Source: Hybos culiciformis
Lineage: Eukaryota > Arthropoda > Insecta > Diptera > Hybotidae
Direction: 5' to 3'
NCBI GenBank assembly: GCA_964007475.1
Contig: OZ023273.1
Span: 992,001-1,056,000, forward strand
DNA: 64,000 nt
Part shown: positions 13,408-23,169 of the stretch, one piece after another
Layout of the letters: every line of letters starts with the position of its first letter
Position numbering within the stretch: the first letter of the stretch is position 1
Notes under the pieces: model-generated
Seen by the model: only the letters and a program-made list of their open reading frames with translations
Database searches by the model: none
Told to the model about the DNA's origin: nothing
Made by a program: the position numbers and the translations under genes

Positions 13408-14607
13408 ATGGAAGGATCAACAACAACTACTTTTAGTTGTTCAACTTACGAAGAGAAAGATAATTTAATCGTACCATTAGCTAATTTAATTAAAGACGAA
13501 ATTCGAAATGAATTAAAAAATCTAAATTTAGTTGAAAAATCTGAATTGAAAACGTTCATAAAAGATATACAAAAATTTCAAAAAATTGAAATTCCACGTT
13601 CAATTAGTGAAGTTGTAAAAAATGATTCTTCTCCTTCGACCTACGCTGATCTATCTGATTTAGTGGATGATGTCAATTACACATATGTTTCTAGTCAGAA
13701 AATGACAACTGATGAAACAGACCAGGGAACAGATACATATTCAAACGACGAAAAATTTACTACCTTAGAGGAAACCCTTAGTAGAACTAGTATTATTAGT
13801 TTAAAAGAATCAAAAGAATTAATGAAACGTTTTGAATCATTAGGTAAGTAATAAAACATTGTTTTTTATTTTATATGCAAATAGATACATACGTACGTCT
13901 GTATGGATTATGAAGTATAGCTTTTATTTTAATAAGTCTTACTCTTTACAGTAGCCGCACTTTTGCAAATTTATTTTTTTTTTGCTTACCCACAACTTTT
14001 CAAATTCTTGTCTTGGTACTAATTTTAATAAAAAGAATTATTGAAAAAGAAAATGTGTACCTAGAAAAACATTCTAACAGTAACGTATCTCCTATATGAA
14101 TCGTTTATTCTAACTTATGTAAGTAGCGAAAAATTTAAATAAAGGCAAACAATTTTTTTTATACATGTTTTATAACTTTTTAACATTAATTTACCCATCA
14201 TTTCATTTTCTTTTTTTATACCAATTATTTTAGAAACAAAAGTCAATAAAATGATAGAAATTTTGGAGCCATTAACAGAAATGAGTCAAGGTTCTTCCGA
14301 CAGTATTGAAATAAAAAGGCGTAAAAGCGAATGTTTAGCAAAAATGAAACAAATAGTTAATGTGTACGATGAAATGTATTATCTTGATAGACAACGTAAA
14401 TTAAATTTGACAACATATAAAAAATCTGAAAGAACATTAAATTTTAATAAACGACCAACAAATACACAATTTGCAATAATGCCACCAAAATCGCACCTAT
14501 TAAAACGTTTATCAGAAAGTGAAAAATTACAAATGGGTTGTCATTCTGTTTTTTTATCACATAATCCAAAAATGTCAATTAAACGGTTATTGAAAAATAA
14601 AACTTAG
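13408..14607 (+). CDS. Unrecognised 269-aa protein, two exons
   Basis: Exon 1 is 13408-13843 (436 bp, starts MEGSTTTTFSCSTYEEKDN). Exon 2 is 14234-14607 (374 bp, ends RLLKNKT-stop). A GTAAGT donor after phase 1 and a TTTTAG acceptor join them as …KRFESLETKVNKMIEIL…, for 810 bp in all. The N-terminal third (residues about 18-60) is Lys/Glu/Leu-rich and likely helical, the middle (about 70-125) is acidic and Ser/Thr-rich, and residues about 135-165 look like a short coiled coil. The C-terminal half is basic with conserved-looking YDEMYYLDRQRKLNL. I see no signal peptide, membrane segment or known motif. It could be an insect-restricted, perhaps germline, protein; that is only a guess. Confidence 0.8.
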
Positions 14608-14714
14608 TAATATTAATTAATTTTATAAATTTGATTAAATTTTTGATTTAAAAAAAAAAAACTAAAAATGATATTAGCTTCATTGTACTTAAAAATTGTG
14701 TTTTGTGTTCGAGA

Positions 14715-14720
14715 AATAAA
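14715..14720 (+). terminator. Poly(A) signal of the unknown gene
   Basis: AATAAA 108 bp after the stop codon at 14607. It follows a non-coding tail and precedes a stretch without open frames. The hexamer is common by chance in such AT-rich DNA; position is the main support. Confidence 0.45.
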
Positions 14721-14861
14721 GTATAAATTTATAGTGTAAAAAAAAGATAATTGTTTTACTAATAGTTAGGTACCATCATCTACCTAGTAAGTTAGTAAGT
14801 ATCTAAGCTACTTAGGTATAGGTTATAATTGGTACTCATGATAATTTCTAATACATAGATT

Positions 14862-15392
14862 TAGGGTTTTTGGACCGAGCCGGCTCGATCCAAAAAGCTC
14901 GAGCTAGCTCGTCTGTTTTTGCTTGAATGAAGATCGAGTTTTTATCTGCTAGTGGCTCGAGCTCAGCATTTTTAATGTTTTACATTTTACTTTTGTTTTT
15001 TTTATTTTATTGAACAGAAAAGTTTATATAAGGAAATATTTCACTTCAATCTTATAAGTCACAGTCAATTTTAACAGAAAATGATACACTGAAATGGTTT
15101 TTTTATGTTTTTATATTTTATGATGTTTTGTTTTTTTATATTTTATAACGTTTCGTTTAATAATTTTGCAATATTTATTGTTATTTTTATAATTTTGTAA
15201 TGAGTAAATTATGTTTAAATTAGAAGAGTCAAGTTAAAATTTTATGCCCTGAAATTGGTTTCTTTATGCCATTGTTTTTTCCTATGTATTTTATTTTTAA
15301 GAAGGCTCGGGTGGCTCGAGCTACCCGATCCTCCTTATAGAAAAAGCTTGAAGGCTCGAGCTTACGAAAATGGTCGAGTTTCAAAAACCCTA
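14862..15392. mobile_element. 531 bp non-autonomous hAT-like element
   Basis: The ends are inverted: TAGGGTTTTTGGACCGAGC at the left, and the right end reads CAAAAACCCTA (reverse complement TAGGGTTTTTG). Subterminal GCTCGAGC motifs occur at both ends (about 14898 and 15314-15362). The element is bounded by a perfect 8 bp direct repeat CATAGATT at 14854-14861 and 15393-15400. An 8 bp duplication with short TAGGG/CAGGG-type ends is the classic hAT signature. There is no transposase, so it is a MITE-class derivative. Confidence 0.85.
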
Positions 15393-15974
15393 CATAGATT
15401 AAAAGAAAGAATGTAACCTTTGGCAGAAATAATTTTTTCAAATAATTATTCTTGAACAAAAACTTTATTTTTCATCAGTCTAAAGAGATTTATTTCTTTG
15501 TTCTTTTACTGCAGGTGTCACCACGGTTTAGAATCGAGATATATTTCATTTGCAGTTTTAATTTTCTATTTTTTTTTTATAGAATTGAGAAATTTATTTA
15601 GGTTTCTACCTACCAGCTCCCTACAAATAAAATATAGCATAAAATAGAGGCAGTTAATAGTATTAATTTACTTTAAATAAACTTGATGCAATATTTTTAT
15701 ATGCAGGCATGTGTTTGTAGGATATTTTTAGGTGCTTGTAAAATTTTTATTAACAAATTTCTGTATTTAAAAGGTTACAGTTACAGTAAAAAAATTCATA
15801 TCCAGTTTTACACACTGCAGTTTTAAAAGTAGGTACTACTTCCATTCACAACGTCTTATACATATGTGAAATTGCATTTTCAGCAATGTTTGCATTAAAA
15901 AACAAATATCGCGATAAATTAGAATATAAATTTATGAATTAAAGTTTTTAATTTTTTGCTTTTTATTTTTTTTA

Positions 15975-16041
15975 CAGGTGGGTCGCGAAAACCTTAAGGT
16001 TTTAATTAGTGTGTCGCGACTGGTAAAAGTTTGGGAACCCC
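15975..16041. mobile_element. Right-end fragment of a second hAT-like element
   Basis: The segment ends in AGTTTGGGAACCCCTG, whose reverse complement CAGGGGTTCCCAAACT is a widespread hAT terminus. A hairpin, GGTCGCGAAAACCTTAAGG with GTGTCGCGAC, lies just inside. No convincing left end or target duplication was found within 600 bp, so this is called a fragment. Confidence 0.5.
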
Positions 16042-16279
16042 TGTTATAGAGTACAAAATGATGTAAAATGTAATCATATAGAATAGATAGATATTATGTG
16101 AAAAGTATACCTATTATTAATTAATTACGTACATACTTTAATTATGTTGTTCGCTAAAAAATTGATAACGAACGAAATGAATGATGTTTTTCTGTCGAAA
16201 ATAAAATTTGCTGGCGGTGGTCGCACAGTGACAGAAAAGAAAAATTATTGACAAAATCAATAAAATTAATTATAGGTAG

Positions 16280-16292
16280 GTAGGTAGGTACA
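16280..16292. repeat. Short TAGG tandem repeat
   Basis: A run of TAGG units (TAGGTAGGTAGGTA) just left of the duplicated block. Related GGTACCTACC strings are scattered elsewhere, for example at 22335-22360 and about 33170-33240. Confidence 0.6.
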
Positions 16293-16296
16293 TACA

Positions 16297-16765
16297 CCTA
16301 TTATTTGTCATATTAAAAAGATTTCTGACACTGCTGCTATTTTGGCCTGATCTGTTAGGTTTGACCCTCAACGGGACTGAATGCAAAAATTAGTTTTTTT
16401 TTTTTAATTTAATTTAAATTTGTAGGTAACCTACACGTGAAATGTATGCATATTATATATATTTTTTTTTTTAAATTAAAATTTAAAAAAAATTGACTAA
16501 AAAAGAGAAACATGAAAAAAAATCTGATTCTTCTGGTGAATAAGTGAATAGGTATCTAAAATTACATATAAAAAAATTTATAAACAAAGAACAAAAAAAA
16601 TATTTTTATTTTTATAAACTTACCCTTTTATTTTTCAATAAATATTTTAAAATTATTTATTACTTTTTTTTTTTGTATATATTATAAATTATTTTATTTA
16701 TTCAAATTTAAAATTTGTTTTACAATAAATGGAAAAAAAAAAATTGTTCAATGAGAGAAATTTTT
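16297..16765. repeat. Duplicated block, copy 1 (empty-site copy)
   Basis: From CCTATTATTTGTCATATTAA to TTGTTCAATGAGAGAAATTT this ~470 bp block is repeated, nearly identical, at 19668-22563. Copy 1 lacks both insertions that split copy 2. Its GGTAACCTACACGTGAAATG (16425-16444) is the intact target site of the hAT-like insertion. No open frame is conserved between copies, so it is probably an older repeat family member rather than a gene duplicate. Confidence 0.8.
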
Positions 16766-16981
16766 CCTCCACGTCAAAAATGTCAAGTTATAAAAAATTC
16801 ACCTTTTACTAGTAATGAAAAAAATTTTGCGCTTGCACACATTTAAAAAGCGGTTATTAATCCTCACCATACTAAAGTTGTTTTTTGCTTTTTGTACTGC
16901 TGCAGGTACAGAGTGCTTTACCGGTTTTTTATAATAGTTTTGTTAAAAAAAAAACCTCATATAGAATCATAAACATATTAA

Positions 16982-17371
16982 GGTACTTTTCCGTTAGCCG
17001 GGTGCAAATATACGGCGCAAAAAATGAAAATGCAAAACGAAGCAGAAATGTTACCAAAAACTTATGGTCATTTAAAATGGAATAGTTTTTTCCTGTATCG
17101 GGGAACTCAGTAAATTTCTACACAACTGGTGTAATTTAAAAAACGAACATGCACGAACCAATTGTGCAGAAATTTACCGAGTCCCCCGTCCCATCCGCTT
17201 CGCGCGTCAAGAAAAACAAAAAAAAAAAAAGGTGCCCTAGGGGGTTTGATACACGAAAAAACTATTCATTTTAAATTACCATAAGTTTTCGGTAACATTT
17301 CTGCTTCGTTTTGCGTCTTGATTCACAATTTTTTGCGCCGTATATTTGCGCCCGGCTAACGGAAAAGTACC
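16982..17371. mobile_element. 390 bp long-TIR DNA element with 8 bp target duplication
   Basis: Inverted arms of about 115 bp begin GGTACTTTTCCGTTAGCCGG at both ends and include ATACGGCGCAAAAA and AACGAAGCAGAAATGTTACC. The element is flanked by a perfect 8 bp repeat CATATTAA (16974-16981 and 17372-17379). Long TIRs starting GG with 8 bp duplications fit Mutator-like or hAT-like elements; the superfamily cannot be settled here. The interior (17090-17250) is unrelated, and the open frame at 16885-17085 spans the element border and is not a gene. Confidence 0.85.
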
Positions 17372-17821
17372 CATATTAAACTTCATTTATATACCTAGCT
17401 TTCTATGAAATTCTATGTATTATCATAAAGTAAGTATAAATAAGAGAAATTCAGTCCATACAAAAAATTCAAATTTTAAATTGTTTAAAAAAATTAGATT
17501 GATATCCCAGTCTTATTATGCGGACAGAACAAAGAAAAAATTTTCTCAAAAACATTCTCTTCAATGAATTTTTTGCCAGGAGTGATAATAATAAATTCTA
17601 AATTTTTATTTATTATAGATATTGTGCATTATTTATTTGTTCTATGTATTTGTATTTTGCTTTTTTTGTGAGTTAAAGAAAACAAAATAGAGAAATTTTA
17701 TGTTCTCTATTTTTTTGGGATATCAATAATTATGAAAAAAAAATAAAAAAATCAATTTGTACAATTTGTATACTAGGACTGAAATTTCTAGATATACATA
17801 TTTTTTGGTATTATGTAAAAT

Positions 17822-18031
17822 CATAGATAAGAATACTAAAGATTTATAGCTTCATACGACATTATTTTTGGTATTTTTATGTGAATGTGTTAGTAAAATA
17901 AAATAAAATACGTGATAATTATCAATATATGAAAACAATTTTATTTAGTTTTACTAACACATTCACATAAAAATACCAAAAAAGGCTGAAAAAATGTTGT
18001 AGTTCAAATGTTTGTATATACTTAATCTATG
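17822..18031. mobile_element. Snap-back MITE, copy 1
   Basis: Almost entirely self-complementary: CATAGATAAGAATAC at the left pairs with GTATATACTTAATCTATG at the right, and TATGTGAATGTGTTAGTAAA pairs with TTTACTAACACATTCACATA. The loop is TACGTGATAATTATCAATAT. A second, ~90% identical copy lies at 52012-52228, which defines the boundaries. Confidence 0.8.
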
Positions 18032-18266
18032 GTAAAATGTAGCACAATAAGTGCTAATGTTGCGTTTTAATGTAATTTTGTTCGAATTCAACGGATCGTT
18101 TAATTTTTCAAATGCATTTAAATATTATAGTTAAATTACATGAAATGATTATAAGTTATGATTAGTAATTTTATTTTTAAAAACAAATACCTACAGATAC
18201 CTACAGAATAAAATTTTCAAATCTTTACTTAATTGGAATTCATTAAATAATTTGTTATCAAAAATA

Positions 18267-18419
18267 ATGTTTATATTAATTCTCTTAATACTAATACTGT
18301 TAGAATTATTTGTAATTAGATGTACAATTGAAAAAGATTGCATGAAACTTGACGAGGAAAACATACAAATTAAACATCTGTATTCCGCTGGCAAGGGAAG
18401 ATTTACTAATGGTCCATGA
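18267..18419 (+). CDS. Possible small secreted or membrane peptide, 50 aa
   Basis: ATG at 18267 opens 50 codons: a very hydrophobic start (MFILILLILILLELFVIRC) resembling a signal peptide or single membrane anchor, then a charged tail TIEKDCMKLDEENIQIKHLY and a short SAGKGRFTNGP end before TGA. It lies between a MITE and the repeat-bearing ORF. Hydrophobic frames arise easily from AT-rich DNA, but the charged second half is less expected by chance. Unrecognised. Confidence 0.25.
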   Translation: MFILILLILILLELFVIRCTIEKDCMKLDEENIQIKHLYSAGKGRFTNGP

Positions 18420-18689
18420 GAAGTTTATATAGAGAAAAAATAACAAAATATTTGCTTTAAGGATTCATATTAATGAATTTTTTTTATTTTTTTTTTGTTC
18501 GTATTACGGTATTACCTACATCGTATAGATAATTTATTTTTTTTAATTAATTTTTAATCACATTTACAATATTCGTTTGGAATATTTGATCAATTTGATT
18601 AAATTAAAAATAACAACAAAAAAGAAAGTTTTTGTTTTTATAAATCTAGTTTCATCTGATTTATCCGGTAGGACGGGCTCATTTTTTTT

Positions 18690-19430
18690 CTATTTTCTTG
18701 CTTGGCGTCGATGATGTTTCGGATGTTTACTTATTTTTTCAATTTTTCTTATTGTTTCTTTATTTAGGAGTTCCATTGTATTCAAATATTCCCCTACTTT
18801 GAAAGTTCCATCAGGTTCAGGAAAAATTTTATTGACAATTTCCAAATCTTCATGTGAAATATCATTGTTTAATTGAACGCCGTCTTTCAATTTGGCTTTA
18901 ATAATTTTCACAATCTCGTTAGTTTCGGAATCTCTTTCATAAAATTCAAGTATATTCGGATCCAAATCACTGAGTTTTACAGGTGGTGGAGGTTTCGGCT
19001 GTTTACTTATTTTTTCAATTGTTCTTATTGTTTCTTTATTTAAGAGTTCCATTGTATTCAAATATTCCCCTACTTTGAAAGTTCCATCAGGTTCAGGAAA
19101 AATTTCATTGACAATTTCCAAATCTTCATGTGAAATATCATTGTTTAAATGAACGCCGTCTTTCAATTTGGCTTTAATAATTTTCACAATCTCGTTAGTT
19201 TCGGAATCTCTTTCATAAAATTCAAGTATATTCGGATCCAAATCACTGAGTTTGACAGGTGGTGGATATGTGCTGCTATTATTCCCATTTTCATCTGGGG
19301 ATAATAGTTCATTGTATATCATCGACTTTTCTTCTTTTGTTAACTTTTTTTTGTTTGAATTAATATTAATATTATTTTCACCAGTTTGATGTAGCTCGTC
19401 GTTAATTTTAAATTCCAATAACTTGTTCAT
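18690..19430 (-). CDS. 246-aa protein with a recent internal tandem duplication
   Basis: Read from ATG at 19430 (MNKLLEFKINDELH), the first methionine in the frame. A Lys/Asn-rich start is followed by two ~92-residue units, each beginning PPPVKLSDLDPNILEFYERD and containing AKLKDGV, ISHEDLEIVN, FPEPDGTFKVGEYLNTMELL and IEKISK. The DNA units (about 18724-18999 and 19000-19275) differ at only a few positions, so the duplication is recent and the frame has survived it. There is no signal peptide or membrane segment; the protein is acidic. It sits within a transposon-rich block. An upstream acceptor (TTCATATTTTCAG at about 19515) opens a different 35-codon frame, GLFVPNCGATLEFDINYSK…, overlapping the start, so a spliced or frameshifted longer gene is possible. 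Family unknown. Confidence 0.55.
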   Translation of the reverse strand: MNKLLEFKINDELHQTGENNININSNKKKLTKEEKSMIYNELLSPDENGNNSSTYPPPVKLSDLDPNILEFYERDSETNEIVKIIKAKLKDGVHLNNDISHEDLEIVNEIFPEPDGTFKVGEYLNTMELLNKETIRTIEKISKQPKPPPPVKLSDLDPNILEFYERDSETNEIVKIIKAKLKDGVQLNNDISHEDLEIVNKIFPEPDGTFKVGEYLNTMELLNKETIRKIEKISKHPKHHRRQARK

Positions 19431-19802
19431 CACATTTAGAATTTTTTTGGAATATTGGTTTGGAATAATTAATATCAAATTCTAAAGTAGCGCCACAATT
19501 AGGAACAAATAATCCTGAAAATATGAATTAGTTTTTTTTTTTTAAATAAAATTATAATTTTATAATAATAAAAAATTGTAACTCGAGAGAGAGAAACAAT
19601 AAAAACATCCGGAATTTTTATTTTTAAATCCACAATCACGGAACCTTAAAATTTAGAATCTAAAATTCCTATTATTTGTCATATTAAAGATTTCTGACCT
19701 GCTGCTATTTTGGCTGATCTTTTAGGTTTGACCCTCAACGGGATTGAATGCAAAAATTTTTTTTTGTTTTAATTTAATTTAAATTTGTAGGTAACCTACA
19801 CG

Positions 19803-20991
19803 TAGGGTTGCCAGACGTCCCGGTTTTCCGGGATTGTCCCGGTTTTCAAGTCATTTTCGTGGCGTCCCGAAGAAGGTTCTCGGGACGCTCAATAGTCCCG
19901 GTTTAACAATTAAAAAAAAAATTAATAAATTTATGAAAAATGAAACTTTTCATGTTATGTTACGCTTTCCTATCATTTTTCTAATTTTCGATCCAGCCTA
20001 TATTATATCTGGCCTATATTACATCTGGCTGGTCTATAAAGGTATTGCAGGGTTGTAATAATATACTTAATAGATCTATACTTCTAATGTATTTTTTCTA
20101 TACAAAAAATTTCTGTAATTTCTGTAATTTTTTGAATAGAAAATTGAAAACCATATGATTTTGACGACTATTTTTTTTCATATTTCAAGGGGTTTTTAGA
20201 AGAGTTTCCTCCTTTCCAAAAATCATAAAAGAAAATATTTTTAGTTTATATTATTTTTCCAGTTTTTTTTGGTCTACTTAAAAGTTGTTCGAGTTATCAA
20301 TTAAATTCTTCGATGGTACGAATAAATTATTATCAATTAAAATATAAAAACAATGTTTCTACATTTTCACTAAAATATTTAAGACATTAATATATTTTTT
20401 GAATAATATTAGATAATTACCTTTCCAGAGAATCTAATCTTAGAAATATTGTTGGTTAAGAGTTTTCTCGTAGATTTGTACAACTAAATGAAAAGCAAGC
20501 ATCTTCAAAATAGTTGCTACATACAGCACAATTATTTTTGACAACGTCGAAATCCTGGTTATTTAGAATTTTTATATTAAATATCCAAAAAAAATTTTTT
20601 TTTTAATTAAGCAGAAACCTTTTTCTTTTTTTCAAATAATTTTTTTTGTGAATTATTTTATTTTTTCCAGAAATTAAAAAAAAGAAAAATTGAAAACCAT
20701 ATGTTTTTAAAAATTACAGAATTTGACAACCATAATTAAAAGTATATATTTATTATGTACATTGTTGTAATTATAATGACCGAAATGAATATTTATATTT
20801 TTTATTCCTAATTTGTGTTATTAATTTTAAGATATTATTTAATTACGTATTTGACCTTATTGAAGTAGTAATGGTCCTTTTTAATATTTATATTAAAAAA
20901 TATTTTTTTTAATTTTTTTAATAACTTTTATTTATTTTGTAAAAAATTTCTTTTTGTCCCGGTTTGTAATGGGGAAAATCTGGCAACCCTA
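19803..20991. mobile_element. 1,189 bp hAT-like element nested in duplicated block copy 2
   Basis: Left end TAGGGTTGCCAGACGTCCCG; right end CTGGCAACCCTA, the inverse of TAGGGTTGCCAG. A perfect 8 bp duplication CCTACACG lies at 19795-19802 and 20992-20999, and occurs once in the unoccupied copy at 16430-16437. Subterminal CCCGGTTT motifs recur at both ends (for example 19818, 20959). It holds no intact transposase; the frame at 19834-20058 is short, runs into the AT-rich interior and has no hAT motif. Confidence 0.9.
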
Positions 20992-21295
20992 CCTACACGT
21001 GAAATGTATGCATACCTATTATATATTTTTTTTTAAATTAAAATTTAAAAAAAATAACTAAAACAGAAAAACATGAAGAAAAATCTGATTCTTGATCCTT
21101 CATTTATTACAATGTATATAATTCAAATTAAAACTAATAATAACTAAGTGAAATCGTCGCCCCGAAATTATTTTGTTGTATATTCCGAAACCTAGTTTTG
21201 GGAAATCGACTTTAAAGTTTGAATCTAAATATAAAAAAAACTGGCCGAAAAACATATACTTTTTTTGTTTTTTGGTGAAAGCTAAAACCTTAAGG

Positions 21296-21630
21296 AGTAA
21301 ACACAATTGGGGCGACAACGACGGCGACAACGACGACTACAACGACAACGACAGCGATATCACTCGAGTGAACACAATTACGGCGACGGCGACGAAATAA
21401 ATATACAGGAAAAAAGTAAACAAATAGAAAAATAAATAAAAAAAATATATGGTTGTCGTTGTCGCCTGGCGACAAAATAGAAAAATTTCTAATTTGTCGC
21501 CAGGCGACAATGTCGTTTGTCGCCAGTCGTCTCAATTGTGTTCATTCTCATACAAATATATGGTTTCTATTTTTTTTTGATAGTCGCTATCGCTGTCGTT
21601 GTCGCTGTCGCCCCAATTGTGTTTAGTACT
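21296..21630. mobile_element. Nested GGCGAC-rich palindromic element
   Basis: The outer arms read AGTAAACACAATTGGGGCGAC… and, inverted, AGTACTAAACACAATTGGGG. Inside them a second pair, GAGTGAACACAATT (21366) and AATTGTGTTCATTC (about 21534-21547), forms an inner palindrome. Both are followed by tandem CGACAACGACGGCGAC-type hexamer repeats. It reads like one family member inserted into another of the same family. Apparent coding here is an artefact of the 3-base repeats. Confidence 0.65.
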
Positions 21631-21873
21631 TTAAACTACATTTTAAGATCGAAAAAAGAAGTCCTTTAGAGTTCCAATTCCGAGCTACCCCAACTTTTAT
21701 TCAAAAGTATCTTGCCGTGAGCGCCACTATTGCATGCGTTTCTACCACCTCTTTGCACGTACAACATTTTTTAAAACACTTACGGCACAATAATTCTTAA
21801 AAAATAAACCATAATATTAAAATTTTTACTTATACGTCATAATAATTGCTGCAAAAATTCGCAATATAGCATT

Positions 21874-22239
21874 TTATAAGGACATTCGGCACAATAATAG
21901 AAATTTTGGCGTATCGACAGTATAATATTTCCTACTTTGTTTGTTTATTTTGTATGAGAATTTGCCGTATATCCAAAAATTTGGTTCATACGGTATTATA
22001 GGAGCAAAAAATTTAAATTTTATGGCATTTACGTCAAAGTCAATACTCAATATCTCAGAAACTAATAGAGATAGGATGATTCCGATTGGACAGTTTGATA
22101 GAGCTTGAAAAATTATAAGCCTCTGCATACTCAACTCATTTTTTGTCATTTTGTCATGTACGACAGTATAATTGCCGGGCGACGAAATGTATGACTTCAA
22201 TATACATGTGTTCTTATCATATAAATTGTTTGGATACAA
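21874..22239 (-). CDS. Unrecognised 121-codon frame in a repeat segment
   Basis: Open from MYPNNLYDKNTCILKSYISS to LLLCRMSL-stop. The middle (MTKNELSMQRLIIFQALSNC, then PIGIILSLLVSEILSIDFDV) looks coding. It lies in the 1.2 kb segment absent from the sister repeat copy, so it is more likely a transposon or retrocopy remnant than a host gene. No upstream or downstream exon was found. Confidence 0.25.
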   Translation of the reverse strand: MYPNNLYDKNTCILKSYISSPGNYTVVHDKMTKNELSMQRLIIFQALSNCPIGIILSLLVSEILSIDFDVNAIKFKFFAPIIPYEPNFWIYGKFSYKINKQSRKYYTVDTPKFLLLCRMSL

Positions 22240-23059
22240 TAAAATTTACAATAACCCTGTAGTATATAAAAAAATACTAGTGGCGAGTATCGACAAAAAA
22301 TAATCTTACATTAATGGTGAATAAGTGAATAGGTAGGGTAGGTATAGGTACCTACCTAAAATTACATATAAAAAAAATTATAAACAAAGAACAAAAAAAA
22401 TATTTTTATTTTTATAAACTTACCCTTTTATTTTTCAATAAATATTTTAAAATTATTTATTACTTTTTTTTTTTGTATATATTATAAATTATTTTATTTA
22501 TTCAAATTTAAAATTTGTTTTACAATAAATGGAAAAAAAAAATTGTTCAATGAAAGAAATTTTGTCTCTTGCGTTGCGGTCGCTGAAAATCGATGATCGC
22601 GTCGCAGTTGTTTCTCACTACTAATTGCGCTAAATAAAGTAAACTTTTTTTTTAACAAATTTCATTTGGCAACCCTGCGAAGAAATGACATCTTAAAAAA
22701 AATTTAAATAACAAGAAAAATAAAATATAAAATCAAAAATAAAAATCAAATAGTCACTCAACAACTCACTATTCAATACAAACAACAACAACAAGCCACT
22801 AAAAATAATAAACAAAAATAAAATTATTAGAACTTAAAACTAGAATATTTATTTACAACAATTAGAATAGAATTAGAAGATTGGCAAAAAAAAGCAAGAA
22901 ATATTTTTTTGGATTATTTATTTTTAGACTTCTTAAGTTCTAACTTCTAAGTTATTTTTATTTTGATAAGACTATCAGAGAATTCGTCCTAGTGTCCTAG
23001 TCTGCTGTGGTTTTTTTTTGTGTATAAAATAATTTCATTTTAAATAATTTATTTTAAGC

Positions 23060-23119
23060 ATGACGAGCATGACACAAATAACAAATTCTGAAATATTGAA
23101 ATTGAAAACATTCTTTTGA
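23060..23119 (+). other. Upstream ORF or mis-framed start of the FAM149-like gene
   Basis: ATG ACG AGC ATG opens 19 codons ending at TGA in the run TTCTTTTGAAG. The main frame is open from 23092 and overlaps it. One extra T in the T-run would fuse both into a single longer reading frame. So this is either a true uORF or the real N-terminus broken by a one-base homopolymer difference. Confidence 0.4.
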
Positions 23120-23169
23120 AGCCAATTTTTGACATTCCAATTTCCAACAAGGGAGAACTTAATTTAATT

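Larger units (their letters stand above)
19668..22563. repeat. Duplicated block, copy 2, split by two insertions
   Basis: Homologous to 16297-16765. Matching segments are 19668-19802, 20992-21095 and 22312-22563. The first interruption is the hAT-like element at 19803-20991. The second, about 21096-22311, is a 1.2 kb segment holding the GGCGAC-rich palindrome and an unrecognised open frame. Confidence 0.8.

Noticed and set aside
15509..16041. Complete second hAT element starting at CAGGTGTCACCACGG
   Set aside because: The left end matches the right end poorly and no 8 bp duplication flanks the pair; only the right-end fragment was kept.
16885..17085. 66-codon plus-strand frame
   Set aside because: It crosses the left border of the 390 bp inverted-repeat element, and part of it recurs inverted at the other end, so it is element sequence.
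18191..18394. 67-codon minus-strand frame
   Set aside because: Ser/Asn/Ile-rich with no motif or splice context; the opposite strand has a slightly better small-peptide candidate.
19834..20058. 74-codon frame inside the hAT-like element
   Set aside because: It begins in the terminal CCCGG-rich repeats and has no transposase motif; treated as non-coding element sequence.
21100..21535. Several open frames rich in Asp/Asn or Arg/Val
   Set aside because: They are translations of the 3-base-periodic CGACAACGACGG repeats of the palindromic element.
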